Source: Kingdonia uniflora (Eukaryota; Streptophyta; Magnoliopsida; Ranunculales; Circaeasteraceae). Taken from it: a stretch of DNA of 64,000 bases. A program made the translations under genes and the position numbers. The stretch is from positions 682,001 to 746,000 of the forward strand of contig JACGCM010002207.1 in NCBI GenBank assembly GCA_014058105.1. Direction: 5' to 3'. Below the pieces are notes generated by a model. The model searched no databases, was not told the origin of the DNA, and saw nothing but the letters and a program-made list of their open reading frames with translations. Below, piece after piece: positions 44,980 through 55,544 of the stretch (within the stretch, counting starts at the first letter, position 1; each line of letters begins with the position of its first letter).

Positions 44980-45870
44980 TCACCGTTAGACCCAAGACGC
45001 TTCAACATTGAACCCGTCTCAATCTTAACCCAAGCTTTCCATCTAGTGAAGACATCAAACCAATCTGTTTCATTCTTCAAGAAATGTACACCAAGCTCCC
45101 GTGTAGAATCACCAATAAAAGCAACAAAACCATGAAATCCCCCATTAGAACTAACTCTAGCTGGTTCCCATACATCATCGTATAAGTGATTCGATCTTAT
45201 ATTTTATTTTCTTTTCTTTCTAGGAAACCCAACTTTCTTTTGCTTCACCAAGACAACGTCTTCACAAATGAATAAATCTATCAATTTTAACTTGTCAAGT
45301 ATCATTCTCGAGAACAATGCTTTCATCCAAATGCTCACGTAACCAAGTTTTTCATGCCATGCTCTAGAGTTCACCATTGAAGTAACAATACCAATAATCT
45401 CATCATTAGCGTTACACGTCCCTTGGAACACATCTTATCCTTTGTCCCAAGCTAAAATAGTAGCATCCTTCATGACCGCAAAAACATCATCGCCGAAGGT
45501 AGCCAAAAGACCCAAGTCTGATAGTTGGCTAAAAACATATTTTTAGCCATACTAGACATATTTTGCACCACGTTCAAACTTAGAGAATTATCATTCGTTA
45601 ATGTAATTTGAACATCTCCATTATCTACTGTGTGATAATACTCATCATAGCTAGATAATTCACTTTTACCCGACAAAATTTCTAATGGAGCATCCAAGTC
45701 TAACCTAGACCTCTTATAAACACCATAAGAAAGCCAAGATGACTTATCCCGAGTACCATAAATCACATTACATGGTTTATCACGAATATCATAAGTCATA
45801 TCACACAAATCATTAAAAATAAGATTGGAGGCACTATCGGAATTTTTACCTTCCCCGGAGAAAGTCACCG
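44980..45870 (-). pseudogene. Copia-E integrase N-terminal part and preceding region
   Basis: The minus-strand frame 45431-45204 reads RAWHEKLGYVSIWMKALFSR and LFICEDVVLVKQKKVGF. This is the Copia pre-integrase zinc domain (WHEKLGHVS...CEDCVLGKQ), in which one histidine is now tyrosine and one cysteine is valine. Below it (about 45.15-44.99 kb) the core gives GFHGFVAFIGDSTRELGVHF and DWFDVFTRWKAWVKIETG. The frame 45868-45470 (132 aa) upstream has SLNVVQNMSSMAKNMFL. Confidence 0.75.
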
Positions 45871-46467
45871 AACGTCTCTTTATAGATCTTTTATTCTTTG
45901 TTAATCTACAATCTTCCTTCTTATGATCAACTTTACCACAATTCCAGCAAATATCCTATTGATTGCAATTCCATGCCTTTATGTACCTTTTAATTCTATT
46001 TTTAATATATGAAACTCTCTTTCCTTTAACTTCAACATCCGAGTAATCACCCGATGTTAACAACGAAGCTCCAAGAGGTATTACGCAAGAATTATCAGCA
46101 AAAACTTCTACCACATCGTTGAAAGTAACCCGCTTACGAGAATTTGAAATACTCAAAACACACTTATGAGAATTTAGATTACTCAAAATTGATTCAAACA
46201 TCTTTGATAGTTTGTCCAACATCTCTAACACGATACTCACTTTAGGCAATTTAGATGAAATAGTACTTGAGAGTGTTAAACGAACTTTACCTAGAACATT
46301 TTGATCTTGAAGCTCCCACTCCAAATGATCCTTATCGGCCAGTTTCGTTAAAGTCTCTCATAGATGAAAATCACAATCCTCCGCATATAATTCTCTACTT
46401 ACATCTTCCAAATCCCAAAGTTCAATCCATTAAATTCATCTATTTCTAGTTAATCCATATCGGCCAT
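45871..46467 (-). pseudogene. Copia-E gag
   Basis: The minus-strand start at 46467 is followed by IDEFNGLNFGIWKM, the usual gag opening. The frame 46324-45956 carries a lysine-rich middle part. A nucleocapsid knuckle CWNCGKVDHKKEDC with all four ligands (CX2CX4HX4C) lies at about 45.91-45.95 kb, just after a stop. Much of the capsid region appears deleted, because only about 600 bp separate the start and the knuckle. Confidence 0.75.
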
Positions 46468-46509
46468 CGATCTAATCACATAAACCCTAACCTTCGCTTT
46501 GACACTAGT

Positions 46510-47210
46510 TATTAGGAATTAGGGTAGCTAATCCCAATCCCTCGCCCAAGAACAATAAACAGAAATGCTAATCGAGATAGTAAATGAAATCAAAACACGA
46601 TGATTTACCCGGAGGAGGGAAGTGGAAAATCCTTACGGATGAAAAACCACTCCCCACGATGAATCTACTATGATCAAACAGGTTACACACGATCTTCTTC
46701 GAGCTTCTCAAGCTTTGTAATGGAGTCTCTCAAATCCTAGCTCTTTAAAATTAAACTCATAGAAAAAGATAGGCTAACAAATAACCTAAGTCCCTATTAT
46801 ATACTTAGAGGATTAATTACAAATAGAACAGATCTCAAGGAAAACTCAATGTTCTAGAAAAACTTCTAAAACTAGTCTACGCACATCTCGTTCGAACGAA
46901 TCTAAACTGGTTCGAACGACTTAGATGATACAAGGATTCTAGCCCTAGAAATATGCAACTCATTTGAACGACATCCAGTTTCATTTGAATGACTTCTATG
47001 GTCCAAGTTTTCAACTTAGAAAACAACCAACTCATTCGAACGACATCTAAGCTCATTCGAACGACTTTGACAATTCAAGTTCACCCTTAATAATCTCCCA
47101 CTTGCAATCGAATCCCATAACCCATCTCCAGATCTCCAAATGAATTGCTCGCACTACCCAGACCTTCAGCATCATGAAGACACATTTACAAAATTTCACT
47201 ATCTTTAACA
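46510..47210 (-). mobile_element. 5' LTR of Copia-E
   Basis: The plus-strand start TATTAGGAATT was probably TGTTAGGAATT. It adjoins the mutated PBS (minus strand TAGTGTCAAAGC for TGGTATCAGAGC, three transitions). It ends CTTTAACA at 47210. It contains CGTTCGAACGA words at about 46.89-47.06 kb, as in the other LTR. Confidence 0.85.
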
Positions 47211-47655
47211 AGTGGTTAGTGGTATTTCTTGTATAACATGTGTTCTCTAACATCTCCCTCTGAAAATAATTATGGGAATTAAAAGAATTTAGATATTACA
47301 TGTTTTAGAGGACTTGATAAGGAGTGTATCCAGGCGGGACAAGGCAATGGAAAGGATTGAAAGACTCAAAAGACTGAGAAATCAACGTGGCCTTTCCATC
47401 ACAAATACAATTCAAGAATTTTCAATCAAGAGTGTTTTCATTTGTGAGATATTTTGAGGTACTTCCAGCTATTAGTCTTAACTTTTAATGAAGACTTAGC
47501 CAATTTGGGGGTAACAATTAGCTCACCTAGAACTACTATGGAATCATTATCCATACAGATATCACAATTTTAACCAATCAAATATCACAATTTTAAGGCC
47601 ACCTCTTTCTTGATTTCTTATAATAGTCCTTTAGATTTTAACATTCTAAATAACC

Positions 47656-48035
47656 TCTTACTCGAGATCTCTTTGTCACGTTAGTTGCTAACATCTTCAC
47701 TGTCATCATAGTCAGTTTCTACAATAGACTCTCATAGAGCTTCTTCTTCATCTGCTTACCATAGTGCTTTTGAGAAGGACCTGAGAGAACTTGCTAGACT
47801 TCCTAGAGAATTTTGCTATGAAGACCTCGAAATGGCCACCAATAACTTCAGAGATAAGATTGGTAGTGGTGGGTCAGGTTCTCTCTTTAAGTGTGTCCTG
47901 AAGGATGGGACATAGGTGGCAGTGAAACGAGAGTTGAACAGAAGGATTATGGGGAGCGGGAGTGGGTATTCAAAGATGAGCTTTGCACAATTGCAAGTGT
48001 AAAGAGATGATTGTGGTGCCAAGAGATGGTGAACT
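47656..48035 (+). pseudogene. Receptor-like protein kinase fragment (transmembrane to N-lobe)
   Basis: The plus-strand frame from about 47.72 kb reads SSSSAYHSAFEKDLRELARL, PREFCYEDLEMATNNF, then the glycine loop IGSGGSGSLFKCVLKDGT. A TAG stop (Gln codon expected) follows, then VAVKR with the ATP-binding lysine. After a one-base shift the sequence continues VEQKDYGEREWVFKDELCTI. Upstream, in another frame, a hydrophobic stretch (NIFTVIIVSF) may be the membrane segment. It ends before the catalytic loop. Its style is that of the plant At5g20050-like receptor kinases. It lies 400 bp right of the Copia-1 target site and is joined to a Tat fragment. Confidence 0.8.
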
Positions 48036-48139
48036 GCTATTGTCCAATCTAAGTCACCATCAAGTTCTATCATGTAATCAAGCAACTATGGATTAGGCAT
48101 AAACTGTTAAAGCATCTATTCGACAACAGTTCACCAACA

Positions 48140-49755
48140 GTTCACAATCTAATTCTACAAACTTGATACCAGCAGCTATAGCAAGCCCCTTATAAAAGTT
48201 TTTTCTCTCCTCCATTGACTCAAATTCCCTTAAGAAGTTCACCATCATGCGCCTTTAAAAATCACGGCCCATTAAATCTGCCTTCGCGATGGCTTCGGCA
48301 AGAGCTCTATATCCTTCTCTGCTTCCATCGACTTCCTCATAGCTCAAATTCTTTCTCGAATGTCATCCTCCAAATTTAATTTTTGCAAAGGCAAGGCCTC
48401 CTCCCTCTCTTTGGCAACATCTACTTTTAACTTTTCCATCTCTTTCTTCTTTTCTATCTCCTATATTGTCTTAGACTCGCGGATAGCCATCTCCTTCGAC
48501 TTTACCGTACGAACTTGACTTTGGCGAGCCCAGCCTCAAGCTCTTCTTTCTCCCTAACCAACTTTTACTCTATATTTTTATATATCAAGACTTCGTTGGC
48601 TAAGCTCTGCCCTCCCCAAAATAATGGCTTCCCATCCAGTAGAAGATTCTCGATCTACATTATAATTAAAGAATGAGTTTTCGATAACAGAACCAAATCT
48701 ATTAATCGAGATAATGCATTAAAATTCCCCACCTAGTTCATCATTCTATGTTTTTCAACAAAGAAAGATAAGACGTTATCTGCTCCAACCAAATCAACTA
48801 ACCAATGCTTCCTTCTCTGCAGTAGCAGAATCAGACACATACCCACTCAAATCCCGGTTCATGAGTGGAATACTGGTATTTGCCTCTTCTTCATCTTTGC
48901 ATACATCTTTCCGTCGATCAGGCACATTTTGTTGCTTTTAGTTCATCCTTTTTCAACTATACTATCTTAAAAAGCTCTTATATCGCCTACTAGTCCTTAA
49001 CTAGAACGTCAATTCGGCCCTAGTAATTTTATCTCAAATTATACAACCTTTCCCTCACTTTAAATTTCTTGCCGACCTCCTTAAATGCTGTACGAACAGT
49101 AGAAAACCAATTACGACATTTACTAAGTAAAAAGTTTGATAATGACACAAATACACAAGCATATACCACTAACCTAAATGAAAATGTTTATACTTTAAAG
49201 GTTTATCAGGGTCTTTAGGGTCGAATTCGTAGTTACTCGAGATAAGAAGTTGATAGTCAAAGTATTTACCACCAGTCAACACCACATCATACAATAATGG
49301 CCTTTTTAGAAATCTAGCCAAATAGCTATACCCGAGCTTATTTAGATTCTATTTCACTGTGTAGTATACGGGCAGATCATCTATAGAAATCAATTGTTCA
49401 TCTTTCTCTTTATCGAACATTCAATATAGCAATAACCCGAAATAGATCGCATTTGGGATTGAACTAACCTGGGGTGACCTCGAAGAAATTAAAAAAATTC
49501 TTATGATTAGCTCGAAGAGGCAACTTCAAATACTTTTTAATTTGTTCCTGATGAACGAGAATACCATCCATAGAGATTTCTTGATTAATCATATCCCCAT
49601 AATACTTCCCCAGTCGAACATCTTGAGGAATATTGTACTTCTGTTTAAAGCTTAAAATCTCATTTGTTTCATCGCCATCTCCATAATACTCACCATCTTC
49701 AATGAGATCTATATCAGTATCCCCCTACTCTACCTTCATGTGAATACTCTCCTTG
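48140..49755 (-). pseudogene. Orphan copy of the Tat antisense gene (Transposase_28-like plus coiled-coil region)
   Basis: On the minus strand from 49.76 kb, an acidic stretch is followed by [40 protein letters not shown] and [20 protein letters not shown]. Further on come [44 protein letters not shown] and [17 protein letters not shown] (about 49.4-49.2 kb). These align along their whole length with Tat-B 29.05-28.53 kb. Further left (48.9-48.14 kb) the plus strand is TC-rich, as over the Tat-B coiled-coil part. No gag-pol or LTR accompanies it. The left junction is with the kinase fragment, the right one with the CACTA terminus. Confidence 0.75.
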
Positions 49756-50052
49756 ATCCACTACTAGAATCAGCGTCAATGACCACTTCTTTGGCTGTGG
49801 CTAGTGCCATTCGCCACGGGTATACCCGTGCCCAGGGTCGTGTCAACTGGTGGTGTAGCTAATGCTCAAGCATGAACTTGACCATGGCTAATGAATCAGA
49901 TATAGCCATGGGTAGTACCGTGGTTTTTTTTTTGCTAAATTAGAGAAATTTATTGAAGAATAAAATAACCTTACGAGAGGCTATCTACAACCCAATATCA
50001 AAGCAATACAAAACAAAGTTAACAGAATCTAAAGTATTCTTGCATAGGAACT

Positions 50053-50726
50053 TCATTTTTTTTTTAGAAAAGCAGGTCTTCCCACATCAATCTCACATGA
50101 GCCTTCATGAAGATTAGCTCCCCTTTTTGATAGAGCATCAGCACTAAAGTTGGCCTCTTTCCAGTTGGCAGAAATTCTGATATGCTTCATATTCCTTCTT
50201 GCATTCTCCCAGGCAGCTTCCAAGACCCAAGGAATATTGTTTGATTTGAAAGCCTCCACTGCCGTCGTGAAGTCCGATTCAATCCAGGAATAAGCTAACC
50301 AATTGAAGTAACATATTCGACCCCGTGGATAATTATCTCGCATTCAGCCATGTAGTTAGTGACCAGCCCAAGGCCTTTTGAAAGTATACCAAACACTTTA
50401 CCATCACTGTCTCAAAATATATAGCCAATACCTCCTTTACCAGGATTTCCCCTAGCAGCCCCATCTGTATTTATCTTTATCTCACCTTTCTGAGGAAGCT
50501 CCCAAAAACATGATTTAACCATGGGATGATTACAAGGATGAACAGCCACGCCAAGACAGTGGAGAATGCCCAAGTCAGACTGATTGTTGAACATAAATCC
50601 AGAAGACAAGACAGCAGTATCGTGAATCTGCTTGATCCATTTTCTCTTTTCATTGGCCAGTGTGTTTATCTGATCTTCGTAGATGCAATTGTTACGAGCT
50701 TGCAAAGCAGATTTGTACCGCCCCAA
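50053..50726 (-). pseudogene. LINE-1 RNase H domain
   Basis: The minus-strand frame 50726-50412 ends with IKINTDGAARGNPGKGGIGY, the RNase H start with its first catalytic aspartate. After a break at about 50.35-50.41 kb the frame 50343-50053 gives WIESDFTTAVEAFKSNNIPW, ISANWKEANFSADALSKRG and a C-terminus. One frameshift or stop separates the two halves. A C-terminal RNase H is typical of plant L1 elements. Confidence 0.85.
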
Positions 50727-51103
50727 ATTGCCCCAATCCTAAGATCTTTAAGATAAGGGCTCATCGAATTGCCAGCCCCGATGAAGCTTTTAAGGTTTCT
50801 GTCCAGAATTCTGACTTGGAACAAGTCTGCCAGCCAGTTCCACAAGAAAAAGCTTAACGTACATTCCCAAAATAGGTGCTGTATGGTTTTATAACTGTTA
50901 TTACACAAGCAACATCTAGAAGCCATTTCTATGCCTTTCTTTTGAATATTGTCGTCAGAAGGAATCTTCCCATGACACAATCTCCAGCCCCACATAGAGA
51001 GTCTTGAATGGATAACCTTTTTGAAGTGGAATGTGTACCACCATGCAGGCCGCCCTTTGTTTCGAATGGACTTGAAAGCTCCTTTGACAGAAAACTTTCC
51101 CAC
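50666..51103 (-). pseudogene. LINE-1 zf-RVT domain
   Basis: The minus-strand frame of 145 codons reads FSVKGAFKSIRNKG, SRLSMWGWRLCHGKIPSDDN, then GIEMASRCCLCNNSYKTIQH and LFWECTLSFFLW. This is the Cys/His zinc-binding-in-RVT module (CxxC...HLFxEC), with all ligands present. It overlaps the RNase H-containing frame by 60 bp, so a frameshift lies at about 50.7 kb. Confidence 0.88.
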
Positions 51104-51115
51104 AAGGTCTAGTTG

Positions 51116-52900
51116 TCACACCCTCCTGTCAGCTTTTTTGTTGATCTTGATATTATGAATGTCCACACCTAATCTATGAAAAAGCAGCTGAAGATTATAA
51201 GGAATATACCATCTGCCCTCAACAATTATACAACTCACCTTAGCATGCAAGTCTTTCCAAGGAATACAATCATTATTGATCCAATCTTTGAGAAAAATTA
51301 GAGAGCACCAGTTGTCTCGCCAAAGGTCAATGCTAGCCCCATCCCCAATCACCCAACCTGAATGAGTACGGACATCCTCAATAGCTCCTCTAACTCCTGC
51401 CCATATCAAAGATCCTTTGATAATCGTAGAGAAGTTGCCATATTTAGCAATGAATTTAGCTCGCATGAATTCAGGCCACTCATCCTTTGGGTTTAAAAAG
51501 TTCCAAGTAAGTTTCATCATCAGTGATTGGTTGATCTCCTTTAGTCTTCTTAGGTTTATACCCCTTTCCTTAAATGATTTACACACCTTATCCCAAGCCA
51601 CAACACAAGCTTTCTTTGATTCAGGTTCCCCAGATCATAAGAAATTGTGAAGAATTCTTTCACCCTCTTTAATCACAAAAGTAGGCCATTTATAAATACC
51701 CATACTGTAAATCGAGATGCTACTCAACACAGATTTGATTAATACTGCCCTCCCTTGTAGAGACAATATGCTGCCAGCCCAGCCTGTGGCTCTTCATTTT
51801 ATCTTATCCACCAGAGGTCTCAGAATCGCCTGTATGACTCTTCCTTGAACCAGAGGAATGCCAAGATATGTTGCCGGGAGACATCCTTCCTCAAAGCCCA
51901 ATCTAGCTTTAACTTTTTTGTTTTTTTTGTTAGTCATAGCTCCCAAGTATAGCTTACTCTTCTCAGTGTTGAAAACTAGCCCAGAAGTCTCCTGGTACAT
52001 CTCAAGCCATTTACTAAGTTGTTTCAGCCCCTTAGTACTTTCATTCGCATAGACAAAAATATCATCAGCATAAAGAAGGTGGGAGGGAGCCATAACTCCC
52101 TTGGTGATCACCATAGGCAATAACTTCTTTCTACTTCTCAACTCAGTAAGGCCTTTACTAAGAACCTCCTTGGCAATAGCAAAAAGAATTGGAGATAAGG
52201 GATCATCGTCTCTAAGCCCCCTCCCCGTTTGAAAGAAACCGCAAGGGCCACCATTGACGAGAAAAGGTACGAACCCACTTCGCAGGAGTAATCTAATCCA
52301 ATTACGGCATTTGTGGTGGAATCCCATTTTTCCTAAGACTTGAAATAAGAAGTCCCAGCTTAAAGTATTAAAAGCTTGAGCAACGTCGAGCTTAATCAGC
52401 ACATTTCTACTGAATCGCTTCTTCCGAAGCTCATTGATCATTTCCGAGGCGAGGCCAATATTACTGTAGATGCTTCTCCCATGAATAAACCCACATTTCC
52501 CATTGGAAATAATGTGAGGCAATAGGATAGACATTCTGGAAGCCAAGATTTTAGATATAACTTTAATCAAAAAGTTACCCATGTAGATTGGGCGAAACTG
52601 CCGCAACTTAGAGGCATTCTTAACTTTAGGAGAAAGAATAATGAAGTTAGCATTGAACTTTCAAGGAAGAGTAGTTTCAACAAAAAAGGATCGAATAACA
52701 CTCACCACACCCTGCCCCACGATTCAACAACAAGCTTGGAAGAATCTTCCAGAAAATCCATCAGGGCCTGGAGAGCTGTCAGGATTCAGAGCAAAGACTA
52801 CCTGTTTAATCCCATCTCCATCTGGAATGCCAATCAGACTATCATTATCCTCAGTGGTGATAATATTTGTGGCCTGTCTAAGAACCAAATCAATCTTTGG
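51116..52900 (-). pseudogene. LINE-1 reverse transcriptase
   Basis: The 270-codon frame 52606-51794 is the longest in the window. It reads RPIYMGNFLIKVISKILASR, SNGKCGFIHGRSIYSNIGLA, LIKLDVAQAFNTLSWDFL, GRGLRDDDPLSPILFAIAKE and LLYADDIFVYANES with the catalytic aspartates intact. ATYLGIPLVQGRV follows. Upstream (52.87-52.74 kb) NPDSSPGPDGFSGRFF marks the RT start in another frame. Downstream, 51601-51116 continues with VCKSFKERGINLRRLKEI. At least two frameshifts separate otherwise good segments. Confidence 0.92.
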
Positions 52901-53728
52901 GTGGGCTTTGAAGGCAAATTTATCAGAAAAGAAGTCAGCAATGTGAGCCTTGATCTCATCTTGATCCTCAAGAATTCTACCATCCTCAGTCTGAATAGCA
53001 TGGATAAGGCTTTTATTTCTTTTAATGCGAGCAAGAGCATTGAAATAGGATATGTTTCTATCCCCGGATTGCAGCCAGTTTACACAAGCTTTCTGCTTCC
53101 AAAGCTCTTCATCATTATTAATAGCTGTTGTCAGCAGTTGGTTTGCCTTAGAAACTTCTCTAACAATATCATCATTTCCTACCTCATTTTCCAGCTAATG
53201 TTAAAGTATCTCAACTCTGTCAGATAACTCCTATATATGGCCATTTATTGTGGCCAAAGACCGTTCTATTCTACTCCTTCAGCTTGCTTTTCAGACGCCG
53301 CAATTTACTGCCAATTTTAAATAGGGGATCTCCTTCCAAAGTCTGATCCCAATTCTCTTGCACCACTTGGATAAAAGTTTCATAGCTAGTCTACATATTA
53401 CAAAATCTCAACGGAGCATTAAAATGCTATTAATGTACATTAGAAACATTATAAACCGTGGCAAATGGTTCTATTGGCTACGAACTTTCCCACGAAATGT
53501 CCCATGGCTAATACCTGTTAATCACCACCATAATATATGTGGCTAATGCTTGTTAATTACCACGGTTTTATCTGTGACGAATACTCGCTATTTACTACAA
53601 AACTAGCCGTGGCAAAAGTCATTTTAATATATATATATATATTTCACATTTGTACAGTCATTACAGTCACTCGAAACCCGAAACCCAAAACCCAAAATTA
53701 CAAACACCCAAAGAAGACATATTCATAC

Positions 53729-54292
53729 ATTTGACTCAGGCGGCAAAGTTATTTGTACGAATACCTCATCCGTGTCTGCCTCAGCCTACAATGAAGCACC
53801 CAATTTCAAAATCAACACCTAAAACCTTAACTGTTCAATAGATAAATAACCCTAAAATATAACCTAATCAACGAGACAAAATACTACCTTCAACTGTACG
53901 TCAATTATGCGACAGAGAATCTTTGACGGAAGCTGGTAAACTAGCATCTGCTTCTCCGCAACTTGATTAGCTGATGCCTCAACCTGGATCGAGCCACACA
54001 ATAATCAAAATCAAAATCAAAATAAATAAAAATGTATCAAATCATAAATTCTTTACTGACAAATTATAAAAACAGAAATACTAAAGCTTTCTAAATCAAA
54101 AGCCTCAAAAACTTCTAAATAAAGCCAATTTCTTTTTTAAAAATCAAACTTATTTTCAAAGCAAATAGAGTGTAATCCAGCAAAAACACACAAAAATCTT
54201 ACAAAACTTACTTGTTCAATATGCTCCCGTGGGAAATAAAATACTCTCTCGTGTAATAGCTTTAAAAATTTGATGAACGAGGAATTCTTCAT
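53729..54292 (-). pseudogene. Captured auxin response factor (ARF) fragment, three exons with intact splice sites
   Basis: On the minus strand exon a (54292-54212) reads MKNSSFIKFLKLL then HERVFYFPREHIEQ. It is followed by GTAAGT. Exon b (53983-53888) is preceded by GATCCAG and followed by GTAGTAT; its 32 codons read VEASANQVAEKQMLVYQLPS and KILCRIIDVQLK. Exon c (53785-53729) is preceded by TTGTAG and followed by GTATGA and reads AEADTDEVFVQITLPPESN. All joins are phase 0 and there is no stop. In plant ARFs this is the segment just before the B3 DNA-binding domain (ERVFYFPQGHIEQVEAS...LPSKILCRV). The preceding ACAGPLVTVP part and the B3 domain are absent. An in-frame ATG gives the fragment a novel N-terminus. 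It lies 90 bp from the CACTA subterminal repeats. Confidence 0.85.
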
Positions 54293-54299
54293 GTGACCT

Positions 54300-55365
54300 A
54301 GAGAAGGCATGCTGCAAGAGAAGATTGTGTAATAGCTCGAAGCTATTCTGATTAATATGCATGACTAACCTCTATGATGTTAATAATGTAGCACCACTCT
54401 CAGCTTCAGGGGGTGGTACAAAACACTTGGGTAGTTATGTTAAGCCCTGGCCAAATCATAGAAATTAGCAGATATAACAGTTGGCATTTCAGTTAAACTA
54501 AAAAACCCAATAACATGGCCTTACTTGGAATTTAGAGTGTTCTTAAGGAATCCAATGACCATACAACGGTTGTCATGCATCAGAACCATTTGAGTACTTC
54601 AAGTTCTGCACCAAAAGCAACAGCTAATACAATCAATATCTGACTCTTATGACTTGCAATTTGGCATAAACAACAAACATCCAATAATAAATAATACCAT
54701 GTAGATGGAAGACACAAGACTTGCAAAACAGAGGACAAGTTAATGTTTATATATCTCCAAATATGTTTAAAAAAACATTCATAGCTCATAAGAAATAATG
54801 AGAGGCTGCGTTCAAAATTATAATTATATATTTACAATAAGCAATCATATCATAGAACTTGTAGTTGTTTAATTCTAATTTTCCCTCAAGATACCTGGGA
54901 TCATATCTACTATTAGCATAATGTGTTAGGATACATTAAGAACAGTAGCTACTTGAATTACAACCATAGTCAATACTGTATAAGCAAAATATATAAGGAA
55001 TGAGAATACATGCACAAAGGCTTGCAAAATAAGAAACACCATAACCACATATATTTAAGAGCAACTACTACTAAAACCCTTGAATATAAAAGTAAAATCA
55101 ACTATAATTTTAATAAATAATAATGCATAAGGACTATCAAATAAATAAGGTGAAATGTAACTTTTTAGAAATATGAAAATGTACTGACGAAAATATTTAT
55201 CATAACGATGTTAAGCTTCACAATGTAATATAAAGTATCTTCTTAATCGAATAACTAAAGGATGATGAACATACTCTGTAGGGTGTCTGAAGATCATCAA
55301 TGTCATAAGCTATTCTACCTTAAAAGCTGCCTAAACAGTGAAATTCTTGTTAATGAACAAGTTGT
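54300..55365. other. AT-rich stretch without recognised genes
   Basis: The composition is intron-like. On the minus strand at about 54.6-54.5 kb (HDNRCMVIGFLKNTLNS before GTAAGG) and at 55.33-55.27 kb (AYDIDDLQTPYR) there are short protein-like frames next to possible splice sites, but I cannot assign them. Confidence 0.3.
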
Positions 55366-55386
55366 ACAATTTTTTTTTTTTTTTAT
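55366..55386 (-). other. Poly(A) tail of LINE-2 (T run on the plus strand)
   Basis: A run of about 17 T near 55.37 kb marks the likely 3' end of the minus-strand LINE-2 or of a short element inserted in its 3' region. I could not find a convincing target duplication. Confidence 0.55.
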
Positions 55387-55544
55387 TTTTGCAAAAAGTT
55401 TAATAAAATATATCCAAACAAACGTTTACAAGATGAGGGAAACCCAAGCATGTTATACTATAGTACATATCACTAGGGCATATGCATATGGGTTCTCTAC
55501 AAACATAAGGAAATACAAAAGAAAATAAACGAGGAAATTGTACT

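Larger units (their letters stand above)
42344..47210 (-). mobile_element. Copia-E, second minus-strand Copia element, RT not detected
   Basis: LTRs lie at 42344-43024 (681 bp) and 46510-47210 (701 bp). A PPT AAGTGGGAGATT on the minus strand is at 43025-43036, and a mutated PBS at 46496-46507. The flanks AATGG and AGTGG are a probable TSD with one change. Gag, zinc knuckle and integrase parts can be read between 46.47 and 44.98 kb. From 44.9 kb down to the PPT no RT or RNase H motif is recognisable, so this part is deleted or decayed. Confidence 0.85.
8795..47252 (-). mobile_element. Copia-1, a minus-strand Ty1/copia element carrying nested insertions
   Basis: Both termini read TG...CA and the element is flanked by identical TCTCC (8790-8794 and 47253-47257). 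Internal order on the minus strand is 5' LTR (35565-47252, interrupted), PBS (35551-35562), gag, protease, integrase, RT, RNase H, PPT (9090-9098) and 3' LTR (8795-9089). Insertions at 10201-19928, 20134-32686, 35751-36582 and about 36658-47220 account for roughly 33.7 of 38.5 kb, leaving about 4.8 kb, a normal Copia length. The RT reading frame can be followed across the two gypsy insertions. Many in-frame stops show it is dead. Confidence 0.9.
35565..47252 (-). mobile_element. 5' LTR of Copia-1, split by insertions
   Basis: The LTR pieces are 35565-35750, 36591 to about 36657, and about 47222-47252, aligned to 8795-9089. The first break is the hAT element with a clean 8-bp duplication. The second break is the compound block from about 36658 to 47220, whose exact ends I could not fix. 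The outer end GTTCTCTAACA and the TSD TCTCC confirm the far piece. Confidence 0.85.
49924..53454 (-). mobile_element. LINE-1, 5'-truncated L1-type element, 3.5 kb
   Basis: A 7-bp duplication ACCGTGG (49917-49923 and 53455-53461) brackets it. A run of ten T at 49924 is the poly(A) tail of a minus-strand element. It holds RT, a zf-RVT domain and RNase H. The endonuclease and ORF1 are missing, so it is 5'-truncated as LINEs usually are. The frames are long for this window, which suggests a late insertion. Confidence 0.9.
49759..53640 (+). mobile_element. CACTA (En/Spm) element, left terminus and subterminal repeats, LINE nested inside
   Basis: CACTACTAGAATCAGCG at 49759 is a typical plant CACTA terminus. 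It is preceded by ATC, which would be a 3-bp target duplication. Subterminal words of the type GTGGCTAATG or CCGTGG recur at 49.79-49.92 kb and, after the LINE, at 53.45-53.60 kb. The right terminus (expected ...CTAGTAGTG) was not found, so the element may reach past the window and may include the gene fragments downstream. No transposase was seen. Confidence 0.7.
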
